Origin: Zeaxanthinibacter enoshimensis
GTDB lineage: Bacteria; Bacteroidota; Bacteroidia; Flavobacteriales; Flavobacteriaceae
Assembly: GCF_004362865.1 (NCBI RefSeq)
Contig: NZ_SNYI01000001.1
Span: 558,001-622,000, forward strand
Direction of reading: 5' to 3'
DNA length: 64,000 nucleotides
Positions 54,377 through 63,853 of this stretch are shown in pieces. Each line of letters starts with the position of its first letter. The stretch's first letter is position 1. A program made the position numbers and the translations under genes. The notes below the pieces were generated by a model. That model ran no database searches. It had not been told where the DNA came from and saw only the letters and a program-made list of their open reading frames with translations.

Positions 54377-55535
54377 TTTTAGAAGCCTTATTTCTGTTAT
54401 TTCTTCCTTTTTTCTTGTTGTTCCGCCTCTTACTCTTTCGTTTAGGACGATCAAAGCGGGTAAGGCTGTCCTGGCCCACCACATTTTCAAACGCGGTTTC
54501 GGCCGGGCTTTCATTTTCTGAAGCATATTCTTCCAGGCTTGCCACCTTTTCCTTCTTCTTGTTCTTTTCAGCGATCTCGCGGACCTGCTCTTTGGTCAGC
54601 GCATGCCAGTTGGCCGGTTCATCCTTATAGGAGAACCAGAGAGTACCTTTAAAAATGTCGGTCTTCTGGCAGAATGCCAATCCTTTCTCAGTAAACAGTT
54701 TGGTATCCTGGGCCGGGAAATCTTTAAGCGCATCCATGTATACATCCAACTCGTAGTTCAGGCAGCATTTTAACTTCCCACACTGCCCTGCGAGTTTTAA
54801 AGGATTCAGGGACAACTGTTGGTACCGTGCAGCTGCTGTACTCACCGAACGGAAGTCGGTCAGCCAGGTAGAACAGCACAGTTCCCTGCCGCAGGATCCG
54901 ATTCCACCGAGGCGTTGCGCCTCCTGGCGGTACCCGATCTGCCGCATTTCTATACGGATGCCAAAAGCCTTGGCCATATCCTTGATCAGTTGCCGGAAAT
55001 CTACCCGTTCTTCTGCGGTGTAATAAAAAGTTGCTTTAGAGCCATCGCCCTGGAATTCGACATCAGAGATCTTCATCTGCAGGTTAAGAATAATGGCGAT
55101 CTCGCGGGAACGTTTTTTGATCTCCTCTTCCTTATCCCTACATCGCTGCCACTTGTCGATATCTTTCTGGGTAGCCTTACGATAAATTTTTGGGAGGTTG
55201 GGATCTGTATGATCCTCTTTCTTCTTTTTCATCTGCACCTTTACCAGGGGCCCGGTAAGGGTAACCATACCAATATCATGGCCGGCTTTGGCCTGGGTCG
55301 CCACCATATCTCCAATAGACAATGAGAGGTTTTCCGAATTGCGGAAAAACTCCTTCCGGCTGTTCTTGAAACGTACCTCGACACAATCAAAAGGCTGCTC
55401 CCCTGCCGGGAGCGACATATTTGAAAGCCAATCAAATACCGTTAATTTATTACAGCCATCTGATCCGCAAGTACCATTGTTCTTGCAGCCACGGGGCTGT
55501 CCTCCTGTGGCGGTCGTACAACTGCTACAACCCAT
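54369..55535 (-). CDS. PSP1 / RicT (YaaT)-family protein
   Basis: 388 residues with the PSP1 C-terminal domain: RKATQKDIDKWQR, GIRIEMRQIGYRQEAQRLGG, then the paired Cys motifs SCGRELCCSTWL and CGKLKCCLNYEL. An additional cysteine-rich N-terminus carries about six Cys in the first 30 residues. In Bacillus, YaaT/RicT works in a complex containing [4Fe-4S] clusters that affects RNA processing; the role in Bacteroidota is unclear. The C-terminal ~45 residues are Lys/Arg/Asn-rich and probably disordered. Confidence 0.88.
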   Translation of the reverse strand: MGCSSCTTATGGQPRGCKNNGTCGSDGCNKLTVFDWLSNMSLPAGEQPFDCVEVRFKNSRKEFFRNSENLSLSIGDMVATQAKAGHDIGMVTLTGPLVKVQMKKKKEDHTDPNLPKIYRKATQKDIDKWQRCRDKEEEIKKRSREIAIILNLQMKISDVEFQGDGSKATFYYTAEERVDFRQLIKDMAKAFGIRIEMRQIGYRQEAQRLGGIGSCGRELCCSTWLTDFRSVSTAAARYQQLSLNPLKLAGQCGKLKCCLNYELDVYMDALKDFPAQDTKLFTEKGLAFCQKTDIFKGTLWFSYKDEPANWHALTKEQVREIAEKNKKKEKVASLEEYASENESPAETAFENVVGQDSLTRFDRPKRKSKRRNNKKKGRNNRNKASKNA

Positions 55536-55732
55536 ATAGTATATCTTGAATCAGGTAAAGCCAAGCGGCCTTTCCCGACGTAGGTTCATAAATAATTCAC
55601 TCGTAAAGATACGATAAAATGCTTCGCATCTAAAAAGTACTGTGGCATATTACGACATGGATACGCATGGCCTGATATTACCCGGCGCCGGAGATGAAAA
55701 AAGAGCAGAAGTCGATCCTGGCAGCGGCCCTG

Positions 55733-56764
55733 TTATCGTTTGAACTTCAGAACCTCTGAGCGACCTTTTTTAAAGATCTTATTACTCGCTTCTTTTCCTT
55801 TCCGCAATTTTTTCTGCTCTTCATAAGGAAGGGCATTGATCTCTTTACAGTTATCGGAACAGCATTGATCCATTTTTTCCGCACAGGATTCGCACTGGAT
55901 GAACAGCAGGTGGCAGGCTTCGTTAGCACAGTTCACGTGCGTGTCACAAGGCTCACCACACTGGTGGCAGTGAGAGATCACATCCTCGGAGATACGTTCA
56001 CTCCGGCGGTGATCAAAGACAAAGTTCTTCCCTTTGAACTTATTTTCCAGCTTAAGCTGTTGTACCTGCCGGGCGTACTCTATGATCCCGCCTTCTAACT
56101 GGTACACCTGCTTAAAACCCTTGTGCTTGTAATATGCACTGGCCTTTTCACAGCGAATGCCCCCGGTACAATACATTACGAGCTTCTTATCCTCCTTGTG
56201 TTCCGCCAGGTCCTTTTCAATGATGTCCAGGGAATCCCTGAAGGTATCCACATCCGGAGTGATGGCATTCTGAAAGTGCCCGATCTCACTCTCGTAATGG
56301 TTACGCATATCGACCAGGATGGTATCCGGATCATCTATGAGCTTATTGAACTCTTCCGCATTGACATGCACCCCTTTATTGGTAACATCAAAAGAGCGAT
56401 CGTTAAGACCATCGGCCACGATCTTTTTCCGAACTTTAACCTTGAGTTTCAGAAAAGATTTGTTGTCCTGCTCTATCGCAATATTCAGACGGACATTCTC
56501 CAGGAAGCTGATACTATCCAGGTGCTTTTTAAAAGCTTCGAAATTAGGAGCGGGGACCGAAAGCTGGGCATTGATGCCTTCATGGGCAACATAAATCCGC
56601 CCAAGCACATCCAATTCGTTCCAATGGATAAAGAGGTGGTTCCTGAAGATCTGGGGATTCCCGATGTGTGCGTATTTGTAGAACGAGATGGTCAGCCGTT
56701 CCTGGTTGGCCTGCTCTATCAGCTCTTCGCGTTCCTTCGCACTTAAAGTATTGTACAGTTGCAT
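55733..56764 (-). CDS. trhO: tRNA uridine-34 hydroxylase TrhO (rhodanese family)
   Basis: Forms 5-hydroxyuridine at tRNA position 34 using O2. 343 residues: an N-terminal UPF0176 domain with GRIYVAHEGINAQLS, a rhodanese domain with catalytic Cys in VMYCTGGIRCEKA (~residue 202), and a Cys-rich zinc-binding tail (CHQCGEPC, CANEAC, CESCAEK, CCSDNC). It has its own promoter box at 56801-56808. Confidence 0.95.
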   Translation of the reverse strand: MQLYNTLSAKEREELIEQANQERLTISFYKYAHIGNPQIFRNHLFIHWNELDVLGRIYVAHEGINAQLSVPAPNFEAFKKHLDSISFLENVRLNIAIEQDNKSFLKLKVKVRKKIVADGLNDRSFDVTNKGVHVNAEEFNKLIDDPDTILVDMRNHYESEIGHFQNAITPDVDTFRDSLDIIEKDLAEHKEDKKLVMYCTGGIRCEKASAYYKHKGFKQVYQLEGGIIEYARQVQQLKLENKFKGKNFVFDHRRSERISEDVISHCHQCGEPCDTHVNCANEACHLLFIQCESCAEKMDQCCSDNCKEINALPYEEQKKLRKGKEASNKIFKKGRSEVLKFKR

Positions 56765-56800
56765 GCTATACCAATAATTAAGTTGTCGTTAAATTTTGTG

Positions 56801-56808
56801 CAAAAATA
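56801..56808 (-). promoter_or_regulatory. trhO -7 box
   Basis: TATTTTTG on the minus strand, 37-44 bp before the trhO ATG and just downstream of a terminator, so trhO is transcribed independently. Confidence 0.5.
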
Positions 56809-56821
56809 GGGATTTTAAAAC

Positions 56822-56849
56822 AAAAAAAGCCCCGATTTCACGGGGCTTT
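56822..56849 (-). terminator. Intrinsic terminator upstream of trhO
   Basis: AAAGCCCCG/CGGGGCTTT stem followed by seven Ts on the minus strand. No recognised minus-strand gene lies directly upstream, so it must end an unannotated transcript or act on antisense transcription. Confidence 0.88.
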
Positions 56850-57080
56850 CCTGCTGCCATTTTTCAGCATCCTTTTTCATAGCGGTCAGGTCTTCTTTTT
56901 CACAGAATTCTTATGCCGGTCCATGGCTGCATCTTAGTGAACCACCCATAGCCGGGCGGTTATAAAACAAGTGACCAACTAACACTCATTGGTTAGATAC
57001 AGGCTTGGCAAAAAGGTTGCGCCGCTGGTTGTTATATGCAAAAAGAAATGGTAATTTAGCTTTCTGAATTTTACAAAAGA
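56850..57080. other. Intergenic region trhO-recA with possible small unit or gene remnant
   Basis: On the minus strand there are two short frames, a 12-codon frame from the ATG at 56923-56921 (MDRHKNSVKKKT) and a 21-codon frame from the ATG at 56880 (MKKDAEKWQQES...). Read with one frameshift they would form a single lysine-rich peptide that ends in the terminator at 56849. A strong hairpin, AACCGCCC/GGGTGGTT (56941-56962), and a CTAAC/GTTAG repeat (56979-56996) lie further upstream. A decayed gene or a structured RNA is possible. Confidence 0.3.
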
Positions 57081-58091
57081 ATGGAAACGAAGAACAGCGA
57101 AAAAGAAGCGAAATTAAAAGCCCTGAAACTGACCCTGGACAAACTGGATAAAACCTATGGCAAGGGGGCGGTCATGAAGATGGGAGATGAAAAGGTGCAG
57201 GATGTGGAGGTGATCTCTTCGGGATCGCTGGGTCTGGATATCGCCTTAGGTGTTGGAGGATACCCAAGAGGAAGGGTCATCGAGATCTACGGACCGGAAT
57301 CCTCGGGTAAGACCACGCTAACGCTACATGCCATAGCAGAAGCACAGAAAAAAGGAGGTATTGCTGCTTTTATCGATGCAGAACATGCGTTTGATCGTTT
57401 CTATGCCCAGAAACTCGGTGTGGATATAGACAACCTGATCATTTCACAACCTGACCACGGGGAGCAGGCCCTGGAAATTGCAGATAACCTTATCCGTTCC
57501 GGCGCTATTGATATCGTGATCATCGACTCGGTCGCGGCCCTGACCCCGAAGAGCGAGATCGAAGGCGAAATGGGAGATTCAAAAATGGGACTCCATGCGC
57601 GGCTGATGTCGCAAGCCCTGAGAAAGCTTACCAGCTCTATCAGTAAAACCCATTGTACTGTTATTTTCATCAACCAGCTGCGTGAAAAGATTGGAGTAAT
57701 GTTCGGGAACCCGGAAACAACAACCGGGGGGAACGCTCTTAAATTCTATGCCTCTGTTCGCCTGGATATACGCAGGTCTACCCAGATCAAGGATACCGAT
57801 GGTGGTGTCCAGGGAAATAAGACCCGTGTGAAAGTGGTGAAGAACAAAGTTGCTCCGCCTTTTAAAACTGCAGAATTTGATATTATGTATGGCGAGGGGA
57901 TCTCGAAGATCGGGGAGATCATAGATCTCGGGGTACAATACGAAATTATTAAGAAGAGTGGCTCATGGTTCAGTTATGGCGATACCAAACTGGGACAAGG
58001 TCGAGATGCTGTGAAAAACCTGCTGATCGATAATCCAGAATTGCTGGACGAACTGGAAGGCAAGATAAAAGACGCCATCAGCGCATTATAA
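57081..58091 (+). CDS. recA: Recombinase RecA
   Basis: Homologous recombination and SOS co-protease. The 336 residues have Walker A GPESSGKT (71-78), Walker [14 protein letters not shown], the L2 loop [21 protein letters not shown] and [18 protein letters not shown]. The C-terminus is shorter than in E. coli. An AT-rich promoter region precedes it, with no LexA-like palindrome that I can identify. A terminator follows. Confidence 0.98.
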   Translation: METKNSEKEAKLKALKLTLDKLDKTYGKGAVMKMGDEKVQDVEVISSGSLGLDIALGVGGYPRGRVIEIYGPESSGKTTLTLHAIAEAQKKGGIAAFIDAEHAFDRFYAQKLGVDIDNLIISQPDHGEQALEIADNLIRSGAIDIVIIDSVAALTPKSEIEGEMGDSKMGLHARLMSQALRKLTSSISKTHCTVIFINQLREKIGVMFGNPETTTGGNALKFYASVRLDIRRSTQIKDTDGGVQGNKTRVKVVKNKVAPPFKTAEFDIMYGEGISKIGEIIDLGVQYEIIKKSGSWFSYGDTKLGQGRDAVKNLLIDNPELLDELEGKIKDAISAL

Positions 58092-58102
58092 CATTAACTT
58101 CC

Positions 58103-58134
58103 AAGGGGCCAGGTAACTGAGCCCCTTTTTTTTC
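58103..58134 (+). terminator. recA terminator
   Basis: AAGGGGC/GCCCCTT stem with an 11-nt loop and eight or more Ts. Confidence 0.9.
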
Positions 58135-58186
58135 TAAGCAACCTTTAGCCGAGGATCGCATCTAAGGTTAAACAAACATTAATAAT

Positions 58187-58624
58187 ATGAAACTGAGAAA
58201 AACTTGGTTTTGTGGGTTGCTGATCTCCCTGTTCATGGTGAGTTCGTGCGATATTAGCGATGACAGGGCTAACTTCCATTTTATAACCCTCAACATTATA
58301 GAGGCAGAACTGCCGGAATCGTTTAACCTCAATGAGACCTACGAGATAAAGGTGACCTACCTACGTCCCAATGGATGCTCTATTTTCGAGGGGTTTGATA
58401 TCCGGAAAGATGACCTGACCACCAGGACGGTGGTTGCGGTGGGCTCAGAATTTGAAGACCAGGGCTGCACCCAGGCTACGGAGGAGGTACAGACTTTCTT
58501 TAATTTCATCTGCCTGTACGACGAGACATACACCTTTAGGTTTTATGCCGGGGAAGAGGAAGATGGGACTCCCATTTTTATAGAATACGAAGTACCGGTA
58601 AATCAACAGGCAGATAATAGGTAG
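58187..58624 (+). CDS. Lipoprotein of unknown function before an ECF sigma gene
   Basis: 145 residues; lipoprotein signal ending LFMVSSC, then a beta-rich domain with three more Cys (NGCSIF, QGCTQ, FICLY). I do not recognise the family. The sigma-factor gene starts 21 bp after its stop, so it may share a transcript or function with the sigma module. Confidence 0.75.
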   Translation: MKLRKTWFCGLLISLFMVSSCDISDDRANFHFITLNIIEAELPESFNLNETYEIKVTYLRPNGCSIFEGFDIRKDDLTTRTVVAVGSEFEDQGCTQATEEVQTFFNFICLYDETYTFRFYAGEEEDGTPIFIEYEVPVNQQADNR

Positions 58625-58645
58625 ATATGAACTAAGGCGGTCAAC

Positions 58646-59176
58646 TTGGATCTGGAAGAACTGATAAACCAATGCAAAAAGGGTAGCAGACAGGCACAGG
58701 AATCTTTATATAAGAAGTATTCCCCGGTGTTGTTTGGCATCTGCCTTAAGTATTCGCGCAATAAAACGGAGGCCGAGGATAATTTGCACGACAGTTTTAT
58801 CGTCATCTTCGATAAGATAGGGCAGTTCCGCTTTAAAGGTTCTTTCGAGGGCTGGATGAAACGCATCACGGTAAATACTGTATTACAGAAATACAGGAAA
58901 GAAGTGTATATGAACGTGGTGAACGAAAATTCGGAAAGCGAAGAGGAGGAATTACCTTTTTACGACGAGATCAGCCTGCAGACCTTGCTTGGCTATATAC
59001 AGGATCTGCCCCATAAGTACAGGCTGACCTTCAATATGTATGTGCTGGATGGTTTTACCCACCAGCAGATCAGTGAAAAACTGGGAACCTCGGCCGGGAC
59101 ATCCAAATCTAACCTGGCCAGGGCGAGGGCTATTCTAAAAGAAAAGATCAAGAAAGCGAAGATGAATATCGCTTAA
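58646..59176 (+). CDS. ECF-type RNA polymerase sigma factor
   Basis: 176 residues starting with TTG at 58646 (MDLEELINQCKKGSRQAQE), the usual beginning for these Bacteroidota factors. No ATG lies closer. Region 2 includes RNKTEAEDNLHDSFIVIFDKI and FRFKGSFEGWMKRITVN; region 4 contains LPHKYRLTFNMYVLDGFTHQQISEKLGTSAGTSKSNLARAR split by the helix-turn-helix. The next gene, 12 bp on, is its likely regulator. Confidence 0.93.
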   Translation: MDLEELINQCKKGSRQAQESLYKKYSPVLFGICLKYSRNKTEAEDNLHDSFIVIFDKIGQFRFKGSFEGWMKRITVNTVLQKYRKEVYMNVVNENSESEEEELPFYDEISLQTLLGYIQDLPHKYRLTFNMYVLDGFTHQQISEKLGTSAGTSKSNLARARAILKEKIKKAKMNIA

Positions 59177-59188
59177 ACCGCATAAGCC

Positions 59189-60658
59189 ATGAAAAAGAAT
59201 AATCTGGATAATTTGTTCAAGGACAGGCTGAAAGACTTCCAGCAATCACCTCCTGACGGGATGTGGGAAAGGATCTCCGGCACCCTGGACCGAAGAAAGA
59301 AGAAAAAAAGACTGGTTGCCCTGTGGTGGCAGCTGGGCGGTGCGGCTGCAATACTGGCCTTTTTACTTTTCCTGGGGGTAATCCCCACTGGGAAGGAGAC
59401 CAATGTGATCTTAACAGACACCACGGAACAACCTATAGAACAGGACGGTCGGGAGACCACCCCCTCTACGCCGCTGAAACAGGACCCTGAAGATGCCGTG
59501 GCGGGCTCCGCGGAGGAAACACGACCATCATCCATACCTTCTTTCCCGAAGAAAACAGGCAACAGCAAAGGGGACTATAATACCATTCAAAAGGAAAAGG
59601 CACCGGGGGAAAATATACGGCACGCTGATCTCGCAGGGGTGAAAAATAAAACCCAGGATGATCACGGAGAGTTAAAGACCACTGACTATTCCGCAGAAAG
59701 CGTAACGGGTAGTTCGGAAGAAAATAGCGGTACCCGACAGCAAAATACAACTCAGCTTGCCGCGGGAGAAAAAGACAAGGATACTGAGAATAATTTAATA
59801 AACCAGTCGGTACAATCTTCTGAAGTTGCTGTAAACACTAGCAAGGAACAGGATGCTGAGCAGGAAGATAAACGTTCGATCTTCGAGGTTGTAGACGCAG
59901 AAGAGGAAGAGCTGGCCCAGCAGGAATCCAACCCGAAATGGTCTGTCGGGCCTCGTATTGCTCCTGTCTATTTTAGTTCTTTCGGCCAGGGCTCCCCTAT
60001 CCATTCCAGTTTTACGGCCAATTCCAAAAGCGGCAATGTAAATATGAGTTATGGGATCACAGTTTCTTATGACCTCAGCCCTAAACTCAGGTTACGTTCC
60101 GGCCTGCACAAAGTGGATTACGGTTACGACACTAATGATGTGTCCTTCTCTGCTTCCCCTATAGCCGGGGAACAGGCTAAACTGGATCATATAGATTACA
60201 ATATTACTTCCCGGAACCTGGTGGTCAGAAGTGAAGCTTCACCTAAAAGTGAACCCACCAACGGTTTTGCCGATGTCAGCGCTCAGAGTCCGGGGAAATC
60301 CGGGCGTATGAACCAGCAGTTCGGTTACCTGGAAGTTCCCCTGGAATTGAATTACGTACTCAGTGACCAGAAACTGGGTGTGGATCTTATCGGGGGCATA
60401 AGCACCCTGTTCCTGACCGATAACTCTCTGGTCCTGGAGGCCGAAGGCAACCAGACCCTGGTAGGGGATGCCAACAATATCAACAGCCTGAATTTCAGCA
60501 CGAATATCGGGCTGGGCTTCTATTACAGGATCACCCCCAGTATACAGCTTAATATTGACCCGGTATTCAAATACCAGCTCAACACCTTTTCAGATACAGC
60601 GGGTTCCTTTAATCCTTATTCTTTGGGGGTTTACAGCGGACTTAATATCAGGTTCTGA
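59189..60658 (+). CDS. Membrane protein with N-terminal anchor and C-terminal barrel-like domain, probable sigma partner
   Basis: 489 residues. A charged N-terminus (~40 residues, FKDRLKDFQQSPPDGMWERI) and one membrane helix (about residues 45-63) resemble the cytoplasmic and anchor part of anti-sigma-like proteins. A long polar Glu/Ser/Thr-rich linker (~65-250) leads to a beta-rich C-terminal domain ending IRF, as in outer-membrane barrels (LELNYVLSDQKLGVDLIGGI; LGFYYRITPSIQLNIDPVF). Bridging both membranes would be unusual, so the topology is uncertain. It overlaps plsC by 11 bp at the 3' end (convergent). Confidence 0.78.
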   Translation: MKKNNLDNLFKDRLKDFQQSPPDGMWERISGTLDRRKKKKRLVALWWQLGGAAAILAFLLFLGVIPTGKETNVILTDTTEQPIEQDGRETTPSTPLKQDPEDAVAGSAEETRPSSIPSFPKKTGNSKGDYNTIQKEKAPGENIRHADLAGVKNKTQDDHGELKTTDYSAESVTGSSEENSGTRQQNTTQLAAGEKDKDTENNLINQSVQSSEVAVNTSKEQDAEQEDKRSIFEVVDAEEEELAQQESNPKWSVGPRIAPVYFSSFGQGSPIHSSFTANSKSGNVNMSYGITVSYDLSPKLRLRSGLHKVDYGYDTNDVSFSASPIAGEQAKLDHIDYNITSRNLVVRSEASPKSEPTNGFADVSAQSPGKSGRMNQQFGYLEVPLELNYVLSDQKLGVDLIGGISTLFLTDNSLVLEAEGNQTLVGDANNINSLNFSTNIGLGFYYRITPSIQLNIDPVFKYQLNTFSDTAGSFNPYSLGVYSGLNIRF

Positions 60659-61418
60659 TATGTTGGGGGATTTGTGCGTGCCCGGGTTCTTCAAGGTCTT
60701 GCAGGAATATTTGCCTGACCTGCTGACTCAATATCCTCTTGTCTGATTCTTCGAGCACGGAGGTATCTATAAATGAGTGAACCTTCACCCGGAGCGGTCC
60801 GGGCCGGCCTTTTGTCCATGTAAAAGGCAGTCTTTTCTTATTATCCAGGAAGGTTATTGGAACAAGCCGGATCTGATGTGCAATAGACATCCTGAAAGCT
60901 CCTTCTTTAAAACTATCTAACACAACTGATTCATCCGGAACACCCCCTTCAGGGAAAATACAGATACTAAGTCCCTGGTTCAGTCTTTTCTGGGCCCTTC
61001 GGTATACCGCCATCCGGCTGCGACTGTCTTCCCGGTCTACCATGATGCAGACCCGTTTGTAAAAGAAACCGAATAAGGGAATGTTCACCAATTCCTTTTT
61101 CCCCACAAAAACAAAGGGGTTTTTACTCACCCGCAGCATCAGCATAATATCGAGCATACTGGTATGGTTGGCCACCAGCATGTAGCTTTCGTGCTTCAAC
61201 AGTTTCTCTTCGTAGCTTATCCGGGGCGGGCAACCCATCCCGTATAAAATGAAAGGAGCCCATATATTGCGGGCCAACCAGAAAAACTGCCTGTAGGTGC
61301 GCTCAGAAAGGGTGGTAAGGATAAGGAAGGGCAGGGCGATGAGGATTGGGACAGCGACCAGGATATAAAACCAAATGTGATACAGGATTCCCCAGAAATT
61401 GAAAAGGGCTTTGCGCAT
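60648..61418 (-). CDS. plsC: 1-acyl-sn-glycerol-3-phosphate acyltransferase
   Basis: Adds the second acyl chain to form phosphatidic acid at the inner membrane. 256 residues with N-terminal membrane helices, the H-x4-D motif NHTSMLD and the FPEGGVPDE motif. The two genes at this end converge (overlap 60648-60658). Its promoter region is shared with trpS, which is divergent 71 bp away. Confidence 0.94.
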   Translation of the reverse strand: MRKALFNFWGILYHIWFYILVAVPILIALPFLILTTLSERTYRQFFWLARNIWAPFILYGMGCPPRISYEEKLLKHESYMLVANHTSMLDIMLMLRVSKNPFVFVGKKELVNIPLFGFFYKRVCIMVDREDSRSRMAVYRRAQKRLNQGLSICIFPEGGVPDESVVLDSFKEGAFRMSIAHQIRLVPITFLDNKKRLPFTWTKGRPGPLRVKVHSFIDTSVLEESDKRILSQQVRQIFLQDLEEPGHAQIPQHIRT

Positions 61419-61461
61419 GGAATCAAAAGTAACAATTTTAGCAAGGTTTTAGATAAACCGT

Positions 61462-61469
61462 TACTTTTG
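61462..61469 (+). promoter_or_regulatory. trpS -7 box
   Basis: TACTTTTG fits TAnnTTTG, ending 20 bp before the trpS ATG. Confidence 0.5.
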
Positions 61470-61489
61470 TCTTTTCCAAAAAAACGCAG

Positions 61490-62458
61490 ATGGCAAGAAT
61501 CCTCACAGGCATACAGAGCACCGGAACTCCGCACCTCGGAAACATCCTGGGAGCAATCATTCCCGCGATCAGGATGGCAAAGGATCCCGCAAATGAATCC
61601 TTTCTTTTTATCGCAGATATGCATTCGCTTACCCAGATAAAGAACGGGGAGACCCTGCGGCAGAATACCTTTGCGACTGCCGCTACCTGGTTATCCTTTG
61701 GTCTCGATGTTAATAAAACTGTTTTCTACAGACAGAGTGATGTCCCGCAGGTGACTGAACTATCCTGGTACCTGAGTTGTTTCTTTCCCTACCAGAGACT
61801 GACCCTGGCCCACTCCTTTAAAGATAAAGCCGACAGACTGGAAGACGTTAATGCCGGGCTGTTCACCTACCCTATGCTAATGGCTGCAGACATCCTGCTT
61901 TACGACGCCAACATTGTTCCGGTCGGAAAAGACCAGTTGCAACACCTGGAAATGACCCGGGATGTAGCATCCAGGTTCCACGCCCAGCTGGGGGAAACCT
62001 TTGTTTTACCAGAGGCCCAGGTCCAGGAAGAGACCATGTATGTTCCCGGCACCGACGGCGAAAAGATGAGTAAAAGTAAAGGGAACCTAATCGATATCTT
62101 CCAGCCCGACAAAAAACTGCGCAAGCAAATCATGGGCATAAAGACCGACAGCACCCCCCTGGAAGACCCGAAGGATCCTGACACTGATAACGTGTTTGCC
62201 CTTTATAAAATTCTCGGCAATCCGGAACAGGTTGCTGCCATGCGCGACAACTATACCGGCGGAAATTATGGATACGGGCACGCAAAACAAGCCTTGTTTG
62301 AGCTGATCTGTGAACGTTTTAAAGAACCCAGGGAGAAATTCGAGTATTACAAAACACATCCCCAGGAAGTCGAGGACGCGCTTGCCTTAGGAGCAGAAAA
62401 AGCAGCGGGAGTCGCCTCGGAAGTGCTTAAAAGGGTTAGGGAAAAGCTGGGGTATTAA
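61490..62458 (+). CDS. trpS: Tryptophanyl-tRNA synthetase
   Basis: Charges tRNA-Trp. 322 residues of the bacterial class Ic form. The HIGH-like motif is TGTPHLGN (11-18) and the KMSKS motif is KMSKSKGN (~190). The stretch PMLMAADILLYDANIVPVGKDQ binds tryptophan. Downstream are 184 bp containing an imperfect inverted repeat (GTAAACAGCT/AGCTGTTTTAC) before the convergent dprA. Confidence 0.97.
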   Translation: MARILTGIQSTGTPHLGNILGAIIPAIRMAKDPANESFLFIADMHSLTQIKNGETLRQNTFATAATWLSFGLDVNKTVFYRQSDVPQVTELSWYLSCFFPYQRLTLAHSFKDKADRLEDVNAGLFTYPMLMAADILLYDANIVPVGKDQLQHLEMTRDVASRFHAQLGETFVLPEAQVQEETMYVPGTDGEKMSKSKGNLIDIFQPDKKLRKQIMGIKTDSTPLEDPKDPDTDNVFALYKILGNPEQVAAMRDNYTGGNYGYGHAKQALFELICERFKEPREKFEYYKTHPQEVEDALALGAEKAAGVASEVLKRVREKLGY

Positions 62459-62642
62459 CAATCTCCTTGCCTTGTTCCCGGAAATTAACAAACTGACTGC
62501 CCGGTCGGTTCCGGAAGGGCCGGCACTAACATAATATTACTCGTAAACCGATGTAAACAGCTGTTCTGTCGATAAAAGCAGGGATTCAACACACCAATAG
62601 CTGTTTTACCTAACCTGGCAGACCACCCGGTCTGTAGCTTCA

Positions 62643-63788
62643 TTAAGCCAATTCAAATAATTTTCCGGGTAAGGGGCAGATCACACCCTTCATTTCCAGT
62701 TCAAAAAGCAAGGCCGAACATGCCGAGACAGGGAGATCGCAGTGTATGGATATTTCATCGAGATGTTGCTTGCCCTTATCTTCCAGAAACTGCACCACCC
62801 GCTGCTCCACAGGGTTCAAATCCACGAACAGCTGCTTCTGCACTCCCCTTCCGCCGCTGGCTGTAGCCTCCCAGTTCAGCATATATACCAGATCTTCCGC
62901 AGCAGTGAGCAAATGCGCTTTCTGCGACCTGATCAGGGCATTACAGCCACGGCTGAAAACATCTGTGGTTCTCCCGGGTACAGCGAAAACTTCCCGGTTG
63001 TACTCTGCCGCAAGGTTGGCCGTAACCAGGCTGCCCCCTTTTTCACCCGATTCAATGACCACCGTGGCCTGGCTGAGGCCGGCAATGATACGGTTTCGCC
63101 TCAGGAAATTTTCCCTGACCGGCAGGCTTTTGCTCCACTGTTCCGTAAAGAAACCCCCGTTCTTCATGATCATGTCTGCGTAGATCCTATGTTCAGGAGG
63201 GTAGATCCTGTTGAGGCCATGGGCCAGGCAGCCTATGGTCTGCAAGCCGTGAGCCATGGCAGCACGCTGAACACAGATATCAACTCCATAAGCAAAACCA
63301 CTGATGATCACCGGCTCATATACCGCCAGGTCTTCGATGAATTTATGGCAGAAATCCCTGCCCCTGCCGGTCATGTTCCGGGTACCTACAACACTGATGA
63401 TCTTCTTTCCCTCTAGCTCAATATTCCCTTTGTAAAACAACAGTACGGGCCCGTCCGGGCAATGCTGCAGGTTATAGGGATAGCTATGTTGCCTGTAATA
63501 GTAGTACCCGATCCTGTGCTTCCTGATAAAATTCAATTCGCGTTCTGCTGCCCGGGCATGAACAGGGTCGTGAAGACCTGATAACATCGCAGAGCCAATT
63601 CGGTCTATTTTAAGCAACACCTGCATTTTATCGGTGAAAACCGCAGCAGGACTGCCACAATGAGCAATTAATTTTTTTGCGCTGATATCCCCCAGGTTGG
63701 GAATATGCTGTAACCGAAGAGCTGCGAACAGCTCATTTTCGGGTAATTCCGGACCATCACCTCCATTCTTCACATCCTGCCGATCCAT
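62643..63788 (-). CDS. dprA: DNA-processing protein DprA
   Basis: Protects incoming single-stranded DNA and loads RecA in natural transformation. 381 residues from the Met at 63788 (MDRQDV); a longer frame upstream is not credible because it would cross the divergent promoter. The Rossmann-like DprA fold shows SVVGTRNMTGRG, ISGFAYGVDICVQRAA and VVIESGEKGGSLVTANLAAEY. The C-terminal winged-helix domain begins after a linker. It is divergent from the HU-CCDC81 gene. Confidence 0.95.
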   Translation of the reverse strand: MDRQDVKNGGDGPELPENELFAALRLQHIPNLGDISAKKLIAHCGSPAAVFTDKMQVLLKIDRIGSAMLSGLHDPVHARAAERELNFIRKHRIGYYYYRQHSYPYNLQHCPDGPVLLFYKGNIELEGKKIISVVGTRNMTGRGRDFCHKFIEDLAVYEPVIISGFAYGVDICVQRAAMAHGLQTIGCLAHGLNRIYPPEHRIYADMIMKNGGFFTEQWSKSLPVRENFLRRNRIIAGLSQATVVIESGEKGGSLVTANLAAEYNREVFAVPGRTTDVFSRGCNALIRSQKAHLLTAAEDLVYMLNWEATASGGRGVQKQLFVDLNPVEQRVVQFLEDKGKQHLDEISIHCDLPVSACSALLFELEMKGVICPLPGKLFELA

Positions 63789-63853
63789 GTCTGTTAATAA
63801 AAAGTTATCGTTTCTGCTTTTACCCACTGCAAAAATTTTCCATCTTTGTAGAT

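Noticed and set aside
62459-62642. Terminator between trpS and dprA
   Set aside because: An imperfect inverted repeat (GTAAACAGCT/AGCTGTTTTAC) exists, but the loop is about 35 nt and there is no T-run.
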